A stretch of 25,475 nucleotides of DNA, taken from a bacterium (lineage in GTDB: Bacteria; RBG-13-66-14). A program made the translations under genes and the position numbers. The notes beneath the pieces were generated by a model that was not told the origin of the DNA, did no database searches, and saw nothing but the letters and a program-made list of their open reading frames with translations. The stretch spans positions 1-25,475 of the forward strand of contig DATKYS010000131.1 of the NCBI GenBank assembly GCA_035528375.1, in the 5' to 3' direction. This document shows, piece after piece, positions 1 to 6,620 of this stretch (its first letter is position 1; each line of letters starts with the position of its first letter).

Positions 1-862
1 CGAGGGTCGGCACCTCCGCCTTCGCCCCCAGGGCGAGCTGGGGGTAGGTGAGCTCCAGGTTCACGAGCAGGTCCCGGCCGTTGCGCCGGAAGACGGGGTG
101 GGGCTCGAGCCGGCAGACGATGTAGAGGTCGCCCCGGAAACCGGGGGCCGAGCCGTCGTTGCCCTCGCCGGAGAGACGGATGCGCTGGCCGTCGTCAATT
201 CCGGCGGGAATCTCCACCTCGAGATGCGGGGTGGTCCGGGTGTACCCCGACCCGTCGCAGAAGCCGCAGGGCTCCTCGACGACCTGACCGGTCCCGCGGC
301 AGTTGGAGCAGGGGGTCTCCAGCCGCATGAAGCCGGTCTGGCGCACGACCCTCCCCCGCCCCCCGCAGACGGGGCAGGCCTTCGGGGGATGCCCCGGCTC
401 GGCCCCGGTCCCCCGGCAGCGGGGGCAGAGCTCCACCCGGGGGATTTGAATCTCCCTCGTCACGCCGGTGAGCGCCTCGGCGTAGGTGACGGTGACGTCG
501 GCCCGCAGGTCGTCACCCCGGTGCATCCGCTGCGCTCCGCGCCTGAACCCGCCGCCGAACAGCCCGCCGAACAGGTCGCCGAAGAGGTCGAAGATGTCGC
601 CGACGTCGTCGAAGCCGTGGTATCCGCGCCCCTCCAGACCCTCGTGGCCGTAGCGGTCGTAAACCGCGCGCTTCTGCGGGTCCGAGAGCACCTGGTACGC
701 CTCGGACGCCTCCTTGAAGCGCTCCTCGGCCGCGGGGTCGTCGGGGTTGCGGTCGGGGTGGAACTCGAGCGCCTTCTTGCGGTAGGCCTTCTTGACGGCC
801 GTCGCGTCGGCGTCGCGCTCGACTTCCAGGACCTCGTAGTAATCGCGTCGGTGGATGGTCAT
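1..862 (-). CDS. dnaJ: Chaperone DnaJ (Hsp40), C-terminus cut by window edge
   Basis: Co-chaperone that stimulates the DnaK ATPase and delivers unfolded clients in the cytoplasm. About 287 residues are visible from ATG at 862. The J domain (residues 1-70) carries HPD at 35-37. A Gly/Phe-rich stretch runs from about 75 to 108 and contains FGGLFGGGF. The zinc-binding domain has four CxxCxGxG motifs at C146/C149, C163/C166, C185/C188 and C199/C202. The start of the C-terminal client-binding domain follows. This is type I DnaJ architecture. The last part of the gene, normally about 80-100 residues, lies beyond position 1. It begins 6 bases after the stop of the small Cys/His protein, so the two may be co-transcribed. 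I see no clear Shine-Dalgarno sequence before the start. No grpE or dnaK is visible in the window. Confidence 0.97.
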   Translation of the reverse strand, partial: MTIHRRDYYEVLEVERDADATAVKKAYRKKALEFHPDRNPDDPAAEERFKEASEAYQVLSDPQKRAVYDRYGHEGLEGRGYHGFDDVGDIFDLFGDLFGGLFGGGFRRGAQRMHRGDDLRADVTVTYAEALTGVTREIQIPRVELCPRCRGTGAEPGHPPKACPVCGGRGRVVRQTGFMRLETPCSNCRGTGQVVEEPCGFCDGSGYTRTTPHLEVEIPAGIDDGQRIRLSGEGNDGSAPGFRGDLYIVCRLEPHPVFRRNGRDLLVNLELTYPQLALGAKAEVPTL

Positions 863-868
863 CGCTGG

Positions 869-1234
869 TTAAGATTCATCGAGAAGGGCGTTCAATCCCG
901 CACTTATAACTTCATGGAACAGCTCGATGCGCCCGGCGATTTTCTCCCGACCCTCGGATTTCTCATCCTCGTCGAGTTTCCGTTCTTTCACCAAAGTGTT
1001 GAACCTCTCGACGTCCTCTTTTAAAAGGACCGGGTTGTGGAGCAGCTCCTCGTGGCATTCGTAGCACATCAAAAGCGTATCTGTATTGTTGAACCAGGGG
1101 TGACCGTTGAGAAATTTCCTAAGACGTTTTGCTACGCAATGTTCCTCAGTAGCATGTGAACGTCCTTCAAGTGTATCTTGCGCATAATTACCGCTTCTGT
1201 GAACCTTGCAACCGCAGATGGCGCATCTCTCCAT
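869..1234 (-). CDS. Small Cys/His protein, HNH-nuclease-like, function unknown
   Basis: Intact 121-residue protein that I do not recognise confidently. The N-terminus has CAICGC (C4, C7, C9), followed by an H-A-T-E-E-H segment near residues 28-33. A second CxxCH motif lies at C57/C60/H61 and leads into LLHNPV. Paired CxxC motifs around an HxxEEH and an H-N element resemble HNH-type zinc-finger nucleases, but the typical H-N-H core spacing is not convincing, so nuclease activity is only a possibility. The C-terminal half is charged and helical. The coding sequence is visibly richer in A+T than purQ or dnaJ on either side, which suggests separate acquisition. It ends 6 bases before dnaJ. Calling it real rests on the conserved-looking Cys/His spacing and the absence of a better frame. 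Confidence 0.65.
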   Translation of the reverse strand: MERCAICGCKVHRSGNYAQDTLEGRSHATEEHCVAKRLRKFLNGHPWFNNTDTLLMCYECHEELLHNPVLLKEDVERFNTLVKERKLDEDEKSEGREKIAGRIELFHEVISAGLNALLDES

Positions 1235-1367
1235 TTCTACTTCTTTCGATGAAAAGGAAGTATTGGCGTTGTGCCGGCGCCGTCACGGTTTTTGCGGAGT
1301 TCGGAGCATCTCGATAATTCTGCGTTCACTTCCGGCAAAAACGCGTGCCGGCGCCTGCCTGCCTGGA

Positions 1368-1898
1368 TTAACGAATCATTCGCAGGTTTTGGAAAGCAAT
1401 CAACTCCCACACCTCGCAGTGCGGGTTGGCCAGAAGCCCCGGCGTGCGGGCCGAGCAGTCGGCCATCCTCCGGGCGGAGTCCGCCGGGTCGCCGCCGGTG
1501 AGCCACAGCGTCCACAGAGTGGAGTAGCGCGCGCCCTCGATTTCGGTCAGGCCGAGGGTGTTCCGGCAGTAGGCGAGGGCGTCGCGCCCGGCGAAGTCGT
1601 CGCGCTTGGAGACCAGAACACCCACGGGTGTCCCCCCGTCATCACGCGGCGGCGTCAGCCCGGCGAGGGAATCCACCCGGCGGTGGGCGTGCTTCGACGG
1701 GTTGACGAAGCGGCTGGTCCGCCGGAGCAGCTCGGGCAGCAATTTTTCCGGGTCGAAAGCGCCCGTGAAGCGCCAGAGCTCCTCGCGGTCCAGCGCGGAA
1801 AGGTTGGTGTGCCCCAGAAGCTCGACCAGGGCGAAGCGGGCCGAGGCGGCCACCGTGTCCGGCACCTTCAGCCGAACCAGCAGGTCGAGCTCCGCCAT
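1368..1898 (-). CDS. Tandem PurS-like protein (FGAM synthase small-subunit fold, duplicated)
   Basis: 176-residue protein starting at an ATGA overlap with the purQ stop, so almost certainly translationally coupled to it. The C-terminal half (about 92-172) follows the PurS pattern: a V-x-V-L-V strand, a helix ending in NTLGL, a V/IEGARY strand, a helix with repeated Ala/Arg, then LLANPHCEVWEL, matching PurS 'LLANPVIE'. The N-terminal half (about 3-75) repeats it in weaker form: VRLKVPDT, a helix ending in ELLG, a helix, then RFVNPSKH at the LLANP position. Standalone PurS is about 80-85 residues and forms dimers. A fused pair mimics the N-terminal domain of single-chain PurL. Inferred role: structural subunit of phosphoribosylformylglycinamidine synthase with PurQ and a PurL encoded elsewhere. 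The identification is by pattern only. Confidence 0.62.
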   Translation of the reverse strand: MAELDLLVRLKVPDTVAASARFALVELLGHTNLSALDREELWRFTGAFDPEKLLPELLRRTSRFVNPSKHAHRRVDSLAGLTPPRDDGGTPVGVLVSKRDDFAGRDALAYCRNTLGLTEIEGARYSTLWTLWLTGGDPADSARRMADCSARTPGLLANPHCEVWELIAFQNLRMIR

Positions 1899-2704
1899 CA
1901 GGCCGCCCCCTTCAGGTGCGCGGCGAGGGAGAGGAAGAGCTTCCGCCCCGGCCCGGCCTCGTCCAAATCCCCCCCGTCGTAGGACCGGCGCCGCTCGCCC
2001 CAGGGGCCGGCCAGCTCCCGCGGGAGCTGCCAGAGCCAGCTCGCCCGCTCGGGGTGCGGCATGACCGCCAGCACGTTCCCCGCCGGGTTGGTCAGCCCCG
2101 CGATGTCGCCCAGGGCGCCGTTGGGATTGACCGGGTAGCCGCCTTCCGCAGGCGAGCCGTCGGGATTCGCGAAGCGGAAGGCCACCTGGCCGTTCCTCTC
2201 GACGAGCACGAGAATCTCCCTGTCGCCCGTCGTGAAGCGCCCCTCGGCGTGGGCCATGGGCACGGGGACGACCTCGCCCTTTTCGTACATTCTGGTGAAG
2301 AGGCTCCCGGTCGGGTTCTCCACGCGGAGGTACGTCCAGCGGCAGAGGTAGCCGTGCGCGTTGGCGTCCAGGGCCATCTCGAGGGGGTGGCCCTCTTTGA
2401 TTCCGGGCACGAGCCCGGCTTCCAGGAGCGTCTGCGCCCCGTTACACACGCCGAGGACCGGCTTTCCGGCGTCGGCGGCCCGGGAGACCTCGTCCAGGAC
2501 GGCCTCCTTGGCGCCGATGGCCCCGGCGCGCACCCGGTCCTGGAAGCTGAACCCCCCGGCCAAAAAGTAGGCGTCGGCGGAGCGCAGCTTGTCCGGCTCG
2601 TTCCAGCGGACGATTTCGGCGTCGAGGCCCGCGGCCTCGCAGGCGCGGACGCTCTCGTACTCGCAGTTGGTGCCGGGGAAGGCCAGGACGGCGACTTTGG
2701 GCAT
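1898..2704 (-). CDS. purQ: Phosphoribosylformylglycinamidine synthase, glutaminase subunit PurQ
   Basis: Class I glutamine amidotransferase that supplies ammonia to PurL for the fourth step of purine biosynthesis. The 268-residue protein starts MPKVAVLAFPGTNCEYE. GGFSFQDRVRAGAI (about 50-63) is the family's oxyanion region. GVCNG has the nucleophile Cys87, and MPHPERASW near residue 230 carries the catalytic His and Glu. An in-frame ATG at 2749 would add 15 residues, but that extension is only the translation of a terminator-like hairpin and its T-tract, so I chose 2704. The Shine-Dalgarno sequence is poor. The stop codon overlaps the start of the PurS-like gene. At 268 residues it is longer than Bacillus PurQ (about 227) and closer to the larger PurQ forms found with tandem-PurS-type partners. 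purL is not in the window. Confidence 0.95.
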   Translation of the reverse strand: MPKVAVLAFPGTNCEYESVRACEAAGLDAEIVRWNEPDKLRSADAYFLAGGFSFQDRVRAGAIGAKEAVLDEVSRAADAGKPVLGVCNGAQTLLEAGLVPGIKEGHPLEMALDANAHGYLCRWTYLRVENPTGSLFTRMYEKGEVVPVPMAHAEGRFTTGDREILVLVERNGQVAFRFANPDGSPAEGGYPVNPNGALGDIAGLTNPAGNVLAVMPHPERASWLWQLPRELAGPWGERRRSYDGGDLDEAGPGRKLFLSLAAHLKGAA

Positions 2705-2723
2705 GGTGTAAAAAAATGGAAAA

Positions 2724-2745
2724 GGGGCTCGAAGCCCCCATTTTA
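2724..2745 (-). promoter_or_regulatory. Terminator-like hairpin overlapping an extended -10 element ahead of purQ
   Basis: On the minus strand, arms GGGGCT (2733-2738) and AGCCCC (2724-2729) enclose a TCG loop. They are followed by TTTT, CCA and a run of seven T that ends five bases before the purQ ATG. This is an intrinsic terminator by form. Overlapping its upstream edge is TGGTAAAAT (2740-2748), an extended -10 with TAAAAT. Either it terminates read-through from the PD40 gene at 2950, with purQ starting from this promoter inside the hairpin, or a more distant promoter is used and the hairpin attenuates purQ. Confidence 0.6.
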
Positions 2746-2844
2746 CCAAAACCCGGGAGAGTTATCCCGCTACGGCTCGACGGACCAGATGAATAACACG
2801 GCCCCGCGCACGGCGTCCTCCTACATTCCCAAACCGGGGCAATC

Positions 2845-2871
2845 GTTGACCCCGATGCGGTGAGGGTCAAC
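2845..2871. promoter_or_regulatory. Inverted repeat GTTGACCC/GGGTCAAC
   Basis: Perfect 8-base arms at 2845-2852 and 2864-2871 with an 11-base loop, in the gap between the PD40 gene and purQ. There is no T-tract on either side. It could be a protein-binding site or an RNA hairpin in a long purQ leader. Nothing else convincing is seen in 2746-2895. Confidence 0.35.
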
Positions 2872-2895
2872 CGTCTTCAATGGCGGGGAAGAAAA

Positions 2896-2949
2896 CCCCT
2901 CACCCCGGCCCGTGCCATGCAGGATTCCCCGGAGGGGAGAGGGGGTGGG
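2896..2949 (-). repeat. Interspersed element, CCCTCTCC...GGGCCGGGGTGAGGGG family, copy 1
   Basis: Read on the minus strand, it begins with CCCCCTCTCCCCTCC directly after the stop codon of the PD40 gene and ends with GGGCCGGGGTGAGGGG. The two ends are partly self-complementary, so it can fold as a long imperfect hairpin. Sister copies lie at 25191-25237 and 25277-25320, and a looser relative at 10309-10361. Confidence 0.7.
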
Positions 2950-4008
2950 CTACTCCACCGGGCACCAGGCGGGATTAAGACCTCCTTCTGTGGTCAACTG
3001 GGTCTGGTTGCCCCCATCGGCGTCCATCACGAAGATTTCCGAGCGACTGCCGGTGCGACCGGATGAGAAGGCGATGCGGCGGCCGTCGGGGCTCCAGGCG
3101 GGATCGCAGCTGTTACTATAATTGGTGGTCAACTGGATCAGCATACTACCGTCGGCTTCCATTAAGAAAATTTCACTGCCCCATGTAATACCGTTTGGGT
3201 AGGAGGTAAAAATTATGTGAAGTCCGTCAGGACTCCATTTGGGTTCAATATCTTTTATTATATTGTGGGTCAATTCTCTTTGATGGCCTCCCTTTAACAC
3301 GTAAATTTCACAGTCACCATTATCATCTTTTGCGTGGTAGGCGATGCATTTGCCGTCCGGGTTCCAGGCAGGCGTTTCATCCGCGAATTGATTTTCTTTA
3401 CCGCTTCCGTATGTTCGCCGTCTTTGGTTGCGCCCGTCGGCGTCCATCTCATAGATTTCCCAGTCCCCGTCGCGGTCGGAAACGAAGGCGATACGGCTGC
3501 CGTCGGGACTCCAGGCGGGCCACCTGTCAAGGCTTTCGTTGTCGGTCAACTGGATCTGGTTGCTCCCGTCGGCGTCCATCACGAAGATTTCCCGGTCCCC
3601 GTCGCGGTCGGAGGTAAAGGCGATGCGGCCGCCGTCCGGACTCCAGGCGGGACCCGCGTCCCAGTCATCGTCGAAGGTCAACTGGGTCTGGTTGCCCCCG
3701 TCGGCGTCCATCACGAAAATTTCCCGGTCCCCGTCGCGTTTGGAGTCGAAGGCGATGCGGCGGCCGTCGGGACTCCAGGCGGGAAACATGTCATCACTGG
3801 TGTTGTCGGTCAACTGGGTCTGGTTGCTACCGTCGGCGTTCACCACGAAGATTTCCCAGTCCCAGTCCCCGTCGCGGTAGGCTTGGTAAGCGATGAGGCC
3901 GTTATCATACTCTCCGCCACCGACGTCTTCGCCGCTTCTCGAGATCGGAAACAAACAACCCAGCGTGAACCCCAGGAGAAGTGCACAGATTAGAAAAACG
4001 GTTCTCAT
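2950..4008 (-). CDS. PD40/WD40-like beta-propeller lipoprotein, paralogue 1
   Basis: 352-residue predicted secreted lipoprotein. The signal peptide MRTVFLICALLLGFTLGC ends in a lipobox-like Cys18. Seven repeats of about 42-45 residues follow, each built as RIAF-S-xRDGDxEIFVMDADGxNQTQLT-PAWSPDG, the PD40 (WD40-like) module of TolB and related propellers, so a seven-bladed propeller is likely. Repeats 4-6 are the most divergent. The C-terminus ends PAWCPVE, as in both paralogues. The start is supported by GGAGGGAGGG just upstream and a near-consensus promoter at 4044-4072. Probable location is the periplasm or outer surface. TolB-like propellers usually mediate protein binding, and no enzyme residues are visible. 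A repeat element directly follows the stop. Confidence 0.85.
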   Translation of the reverse strand: MRTVFLICALLLGFTLGCLFPISRSGEDVGGGEYDNGLIAYQAYRDGDWDWEIFVVNADGSNQTQLTDNTSDDMFPAWSPDGRRIAFDSKRDGDREIFVMDADGGNQTQLTFDDDWDAGPAWSPDGGRIAFTSDRDGDREIFVMDADGSNQIQLTDNESLDRWPAWSPDGSRIAFVSDRDGDWEIYEMDADGRNQRRRTYGSGKENQFADETPAWNPDGKCIAYHAKDDNGDCEIYVLKGGHQRELTHNIIKDIEPKWSPDGLHIIFTSYPNGITWGSEIFLMEADGSMLIQLTTNYSNSCDPAWSPDGRRIAFSSGRTGSRSEIFVMDADGGNQTQLTTEGGLNPAWCPVE

Positions 4009-4043
4009 CTCCCTCCCTCCAAACCAGGAAAACTTCCACGACC

Positions 4044-4072
4044 ATTAAATATTAAAGCAAAAATCCTGTCAA
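4044..4072 (-). promoter_or_regulatory. Near-consensus sigma70-type promoter for PD40 gene 1
   Basis: On the minus strand, TTGACA (4067-4072) is separated by exactly 17 bases from TTTAAT (4044-4049). The predicted start of transcription is near 4037, giving a leader of about 29 bases with GGAGGGAGGG before the ATG at 4008. The -35 box begins nine bases after the end of the terminator hairpin of the fumarase relic. Confidence 0.75.
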
Positions 4073-4080
4073 TGTAAAAA

Positions 4081-4099
4081 GAGAGCCGGTCGGGCTCTC
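4081..4099 (-). terminator. Intrinsic terminator of the fumarase relic
   Basis: GAGAGCC (4081-4087), a five-base loop and GGCTCTC (4093-4099), followed on the minus strand by TTTTTACATTG. It is nearly identical in stem to the hairpin at 6565-6585 behind the intact fumarase gene and lies at a similar distance from the stop codon. Confidence 0.7.
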
Positions 4100-4128
4100 C
4101 TGATTTTTAACGTGCTGATGTTGGCTTT

Positions 4129-4176
4129 TTACAACACGACGGACTTGTGCCGCGCCGTGTGACTCTGGACGTTGTC
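4129..4176 (-). pseudogene. Relic of the 3' end of a fumarase alpha gene
   Basis: Sixteen codons on the minus strand read DNVQSHTARHKSVVL then TAA. The intact fumarase alpha subunit at 6621-7463 ends VNVQCHAARHKSVEL then TGA; 11 of 15 residues match. The nucleotide match is strongest over CGACGGACTTGTGCCGCGC (4137-4155 and 6629-6647). Upstream the similarity stops and an in-frame TGA occurs at 4192-4194, so only a stub remains. The terminator hairpin next to it is also shared. This is the remnant of a duplicated or displaced fumarase gene. Confidence 0.75.
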
Positions 4177-4285
4177 CGTTTTAAAAGGGAATCAGAAGCG
4201 ACGGGCCACGGGGGATGCATCCCGCGGGGCCGCCCTACACATTGTTACCCCTCGTCACCCACCGTGGATAGAGTCATGGCGGGAC
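4177..4285. other. Intergenic stretch with a palindrome and a short repeated motif
   Basis: Holds the perfect palindrome GGGATGCATCCC (4212-4223) and then GGGGCCGCCCTACA (4226-4239), a 14-base motif found again at 25446-25459 near the end of the window. No gene is supported here. Confidence 0.5.
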
Positions 4286-5278
4286 CTACTCCACCGGACC
4301 CCAGGTGGGGGAACTGTCCCAATCATCGGTGTCGGTCAACTGGGTCTGATTGCTTCCGTCGGCGTCCATCACGAAGATTGCATAGTTCCGTATAAAGGCG
4401 ATGCGGCTACTGTCCGGACTCCAGTCTGGAGCGGGATACCTGCTTTTGGTGGAGGTCAACGGGGTCTGGTTGCCTCCGTCGGCGTCCATCACGAAAATGT
4501 CCCAGCCCCCGACATCCCCTACGCGTTGGGAATAGAAGGCAATGCGGCGGGCGTCCGGACTCCAGACAGGATAGAGGTCAAAGCTTCCGTTGTCGGTCAA
4601 CTGGGTCTGGTTGCCACCGTCGGCGTCCATCACGAAAATTACACAGCCACTACCCCCGACGCATTCGGATTGAAAGGCGATGCGGCTACCGTCGGGACTC
4701 CAGGAGGGATACCAGTCCTCTCTACTATTAAAGGTCAACTGGGTTTGGTTGCGCCCGTCGGCGTCCATCACGAAAATTTCATCGCCCCCCTCGCGCCAGG
4801 TAACGAAAGCGATGCGGCGGCCGTCCGGACTCCAGGAGGGAGACCAGCTGTCGCGAGCGTTGTCGGTCAACCGGGTCTGGTTGCGTCCGTCGGCGTCCAT
4901 CACGAAGATATTCCGCTTCCCGTCGCGGTTGGATATGAAGGCGATGCGGCTGCCGTCGGGGTTCCAGGCGGGGCAATGGTCCCCATAGTCGTTGTCGGTC
5001 AACTGGGTCTGATTGCTTCCGTCGGCGTCCGTCACGAAGATTTCCCCGTCCCCGTCGCGTTTGGACTCGAAAGCGATGCGGCCGCCGTCCGGACTCCAGG
5101 CGGGATTCCTGTCATCACTTGTGTTGTTCGTCAACTGGGTTACATTGCTTCCATCGGCATCCATCACGAAGATTTCATTGCTCCGTATAAAGGCGATGCG
5201 GTATTGTTTGTAGCAGCTCAAGGAAAACAGGACGGCAACTATCGCAATGGCCGCAAAAAGAAACTTGTTTGCCTTCAT
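4286..5278 (-). CDS. PD40/WD40-like beta-propeller lipoprotein, paralogue 2
   Basis: About 330 residues from ATG at 5278, chosen because GGAGGAG lies nine bases upstream and the protein then begins with a signal peptide, MKANKFLFAAIAIVAVLFSLSC (Cys near residue 22, loose lipobox SLSC). An upstream in-frame start at 5344 would lie inside paralogue 3. Seven PD40 repeats follow, with the EIFVMDADGxNxTQLT core. Blades 5 and 6 carry two- to four-residue insertions in the DGD loop (VGGSGC, VGDVGGW), and the first and last blades are short. It ends PTWGPVE. Only 31 bases separate it from the stop of paralogue 3 on the same strand, so the two are likely one transcript. Role unknown; the propeller suggests an extracytoplasmic binding scaffold. 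Confidence 0.85.
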   Translation of the reverse strand: MKANKFLFAAIAIVAVLFSLSCYKQYRIAFIRSNEIFVMDADGSNVTQLTNNTSDDRNPAWSPDGGRIAFESKRDGDGEIFVTDADGSNQTQLTDNDYGDHCPAWNPDGSRIAFISNRDGKRNIFVMDADGRNQTRLTDNARDSWSPSWSPDGRRIAFVTWREGGDEIFVMDADGRNQTQLTFNSREDWYPSWSPDGSRIAFQSECVGGSGCVIFVMDADGGNQTQLTDNGSFDLYPVWSPDARRIAFYSQRVGDVGGWDIFVMDADGGNQTPLTSTKSRYPAPDWSPDSSRIAFIRNYAIFVMDADGSNQTQLTDTDDWDSSPTWGPVE

Positions 5279-5309
5279 TGGGCTTGCTCCTCCTTCAGTT
5301 GTAAGTTTT

Positions 5310-6287
5310 TTATTCCACCGGGTACCAGGCGGGATGATCGTCATAACTACTGTTGAAGGTCAACTGGGTCTGGTTGCTCCCGTCGCTGTTCATCACGAAG
5401 ATTTCATAGTCCCCGTCGCGGACTGAGCCGAAGGCGATGCGGCTGCCGTCCGGACTCCAGGTGGGCCACCAGTCAATGTTTACATTGTCGGTCAACTGGG
5501 TCTGGTTGCGCCCGTCGGCGTCCATCACGAAGATTTCATCGTCCCCGTCGCGGTCGGAAACGAAGGCGATGCGGCCGCCGTCCGGACTCCAGGTGGGCCA
5601 ACAGTCACCACTGGTGTTGTCGGTCAACTGGATCTGGTTGCCCCCGTCGGCGTCCATGATGAATATCTCGTCGTCCCCGTCGCGGAAGGAGTGAAAGGCT
5701 ATACGACTGCCGTCCGGGCTCCATGCGGGATCCCAATCACCGCTTTCGTTGTCGGTCAACTGTGTCTGGTTGCGCCCGTCGGCGTCCATCACGAAAATTT
5801 CCTCGTCCCCGTCGCGGTTGGAATCGAAGGCAATGCATCCGCCGTCGGGACTCCAGGCGGGATCCCAATCGGCGCTTTCGTTGTCGGTCAACCGTGTCTG
5901 GTTGCGCCCGTCGCTGTCCATCACGAAGATTTCCAAGTCCCCGTCGCAGTTGGAATCGAAGGCGATGCGATCGCCGTCCGGGCTCCATGCGGGACCCCAA
6001 TCACCGCTTTCGTTGTCGGTCAACTGGATCTGGTTGCCCCCGTCGTCGTCCATCACGAAGATTTCCCCGTCCCCGTCGCGGTCGGAGTGAAAAGCGATGC
6101 GGACGGGTTGATCATCACCGTCCCCGTCACCTGAAGTAGGAAACGAGCATCCCAGCGTGAGCCCGAGGAGAAGCGCACAACTTAAAGAAAGGTTTTTTAT
6201 CTCCCCGCCTATAAAACCAGACCTTAAAAGGAATTCTGAATGATACACAGATAAATAAGGGATCACCACTTCATTTCGGACCAGCAC
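5310..6287 (-). CDS. PD40/WD40-like beta-propeller lipoprotein, paralogue 3 (start codon uncertain)
   Basis: Six near-identical PD40 repeats (RIAF-SxRDGDxEIFVMDxDGxNQTQLTDN-SGDWxPAWSPDG) and the shared PAWYPVE C-terminus. The signal segment KNLSLSCALLLGLTLGC closely matches paralogue 1, but the codon at the homologous start position (6198-6200) is ATA, preceded by GGGGAG. The nearest in-frame ATG is at 6287, giving an unusually long 46-residue leader before the lipobox Cys. No ATG, GTG or TTG lies between the GGGGAG and the signal peptide. Either ATA is used, a far-upstream ATG or GTG is used, or expression is impaired. With six blades against seven in its sisters, one repeat has probably been lost or gained by recombination between near-identical units. 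It is upstream of, and probably co-transcribed with, paralogue 2. Confidence 0.75.
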   Translation of the reverse strand: MLVRNEVVIPYLSVYHSEFLLRSGFIGGEIKNLSLSCALLLGLTLGCSFPTSGDGDGDDQPVRIAFHSDRDGDGEIFVMDDDGGNQIQLTDNESGDWGPAWSPDGDRIAFDSNCDGDLEIFVMDSDGRNQTRLTDNESADWDPAWSPDGGCIAFDSNRDGDEEIFVMDADGRNQTQLTDNESGDWDPAWSPDGSRIAFHSFRDGDDEIFIMDADGGNQIQLTDNTSGDCWPTWSPDGGRIAFVSDRDGDDEIFVMDADGRNQTQLTDNVNIDWWPTWSPDGSRIAFGSVRDGDYEIFVMNSDGSNQTQLTFNSSYDDHPAWYPVE

Positions 6288-6564
6288 GATGTTGAGACGA
6301 CCGCTAACGATCTGTCAGCACACATTTAAAAGAAGAGATGCTGAATGTAAAAGGTGTATGGCGGCCCTTCCACGGGCCGCCGAAAAGGGCGGGTCATTCA
6401 AGAGGGTGATATAAACTCGACAGGCGTGTCCTTCCTCTTTGCCACATTCCTCTGTGGCAGGGTCATAAACCTTGTGATGCCGTTTGTTAAAGCCTTCTTC
6501 CGATTGGCGTGGTCCGGTTAGGAAATGTGATTCCATAAATAATTATGCCGATGAAGAAGAAGAA
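6288..6564. other. Intergenic region, no supported gene, one strong hairpin
   Basis: Between the fumarase terminator and PD40 gene 3. It contains GGCGGCCC (6360-6367), a six-base loop and GGGCCGCC (6374-6381), a perfect eight-base stem without a clean T-tract. A 73-codon open frame on the minus strand (6315-6536) has no recognisable protein features and no good ribosome site, and I do not call it. The base composition is more A+T-rich than the flanking genes. Confidence 0.5.
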
Positions 6565-6585
6565 AGAGAGCCGGTCTGGCTCTCT
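6565..6585 (-). terminator. Intrinsic terminator of fumarase alpha
   Basis: AGAGAGCC (6565-6572), loop GGTCT, GGCTCTCT (6578-6585). On the minus strand it is followed by TTCTTCTTCTTC, a pyrimidine-rich tail rather than a pure T run. It lies 36 bases past the fumarase stop codon. Confidence 0.65.
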
Positions 6586-6620
6586 CAGCAATTGAAGACC
6601 GGATTCGCCGCATAGGTTTT

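Noticed and set aside
98-1024. Long plus-strand open frame over dnaJ
   Set aside because: It is the antisense shadow of a clear DnaJ with HPD and four CxxCxGxG motifs; the translation is Pro/Gly/Val-rich without domains.
2705-2749. N-terminal extension of PurQ (15 residues from ATG 2749)
   Set aside because: It translates the terminator hairpin and T-tract; PurQ homologues begin at MPKVAVLAFPG.
4172-5356. 394-codon plus-strand frame with regular VGTPGG-GQLGLVA repeats
   Set aside because: The periodicity is the antisense image of the PD40 repeats; the minus frame has signal peptide, ribosome site and known motifs.
2950-6287. CRISPR-like or satellite repeat array
   Set aside because: The regular units of about 130 bases are in-frame protein repeats; there are no constant short repeats with unique spacers.
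6315-6536. 73-codon minus-strand open frame before PD40 gene 3
   Set aside because: No recognisable features, poor ribosome site, and it spans the 6360-6381 hairpin.
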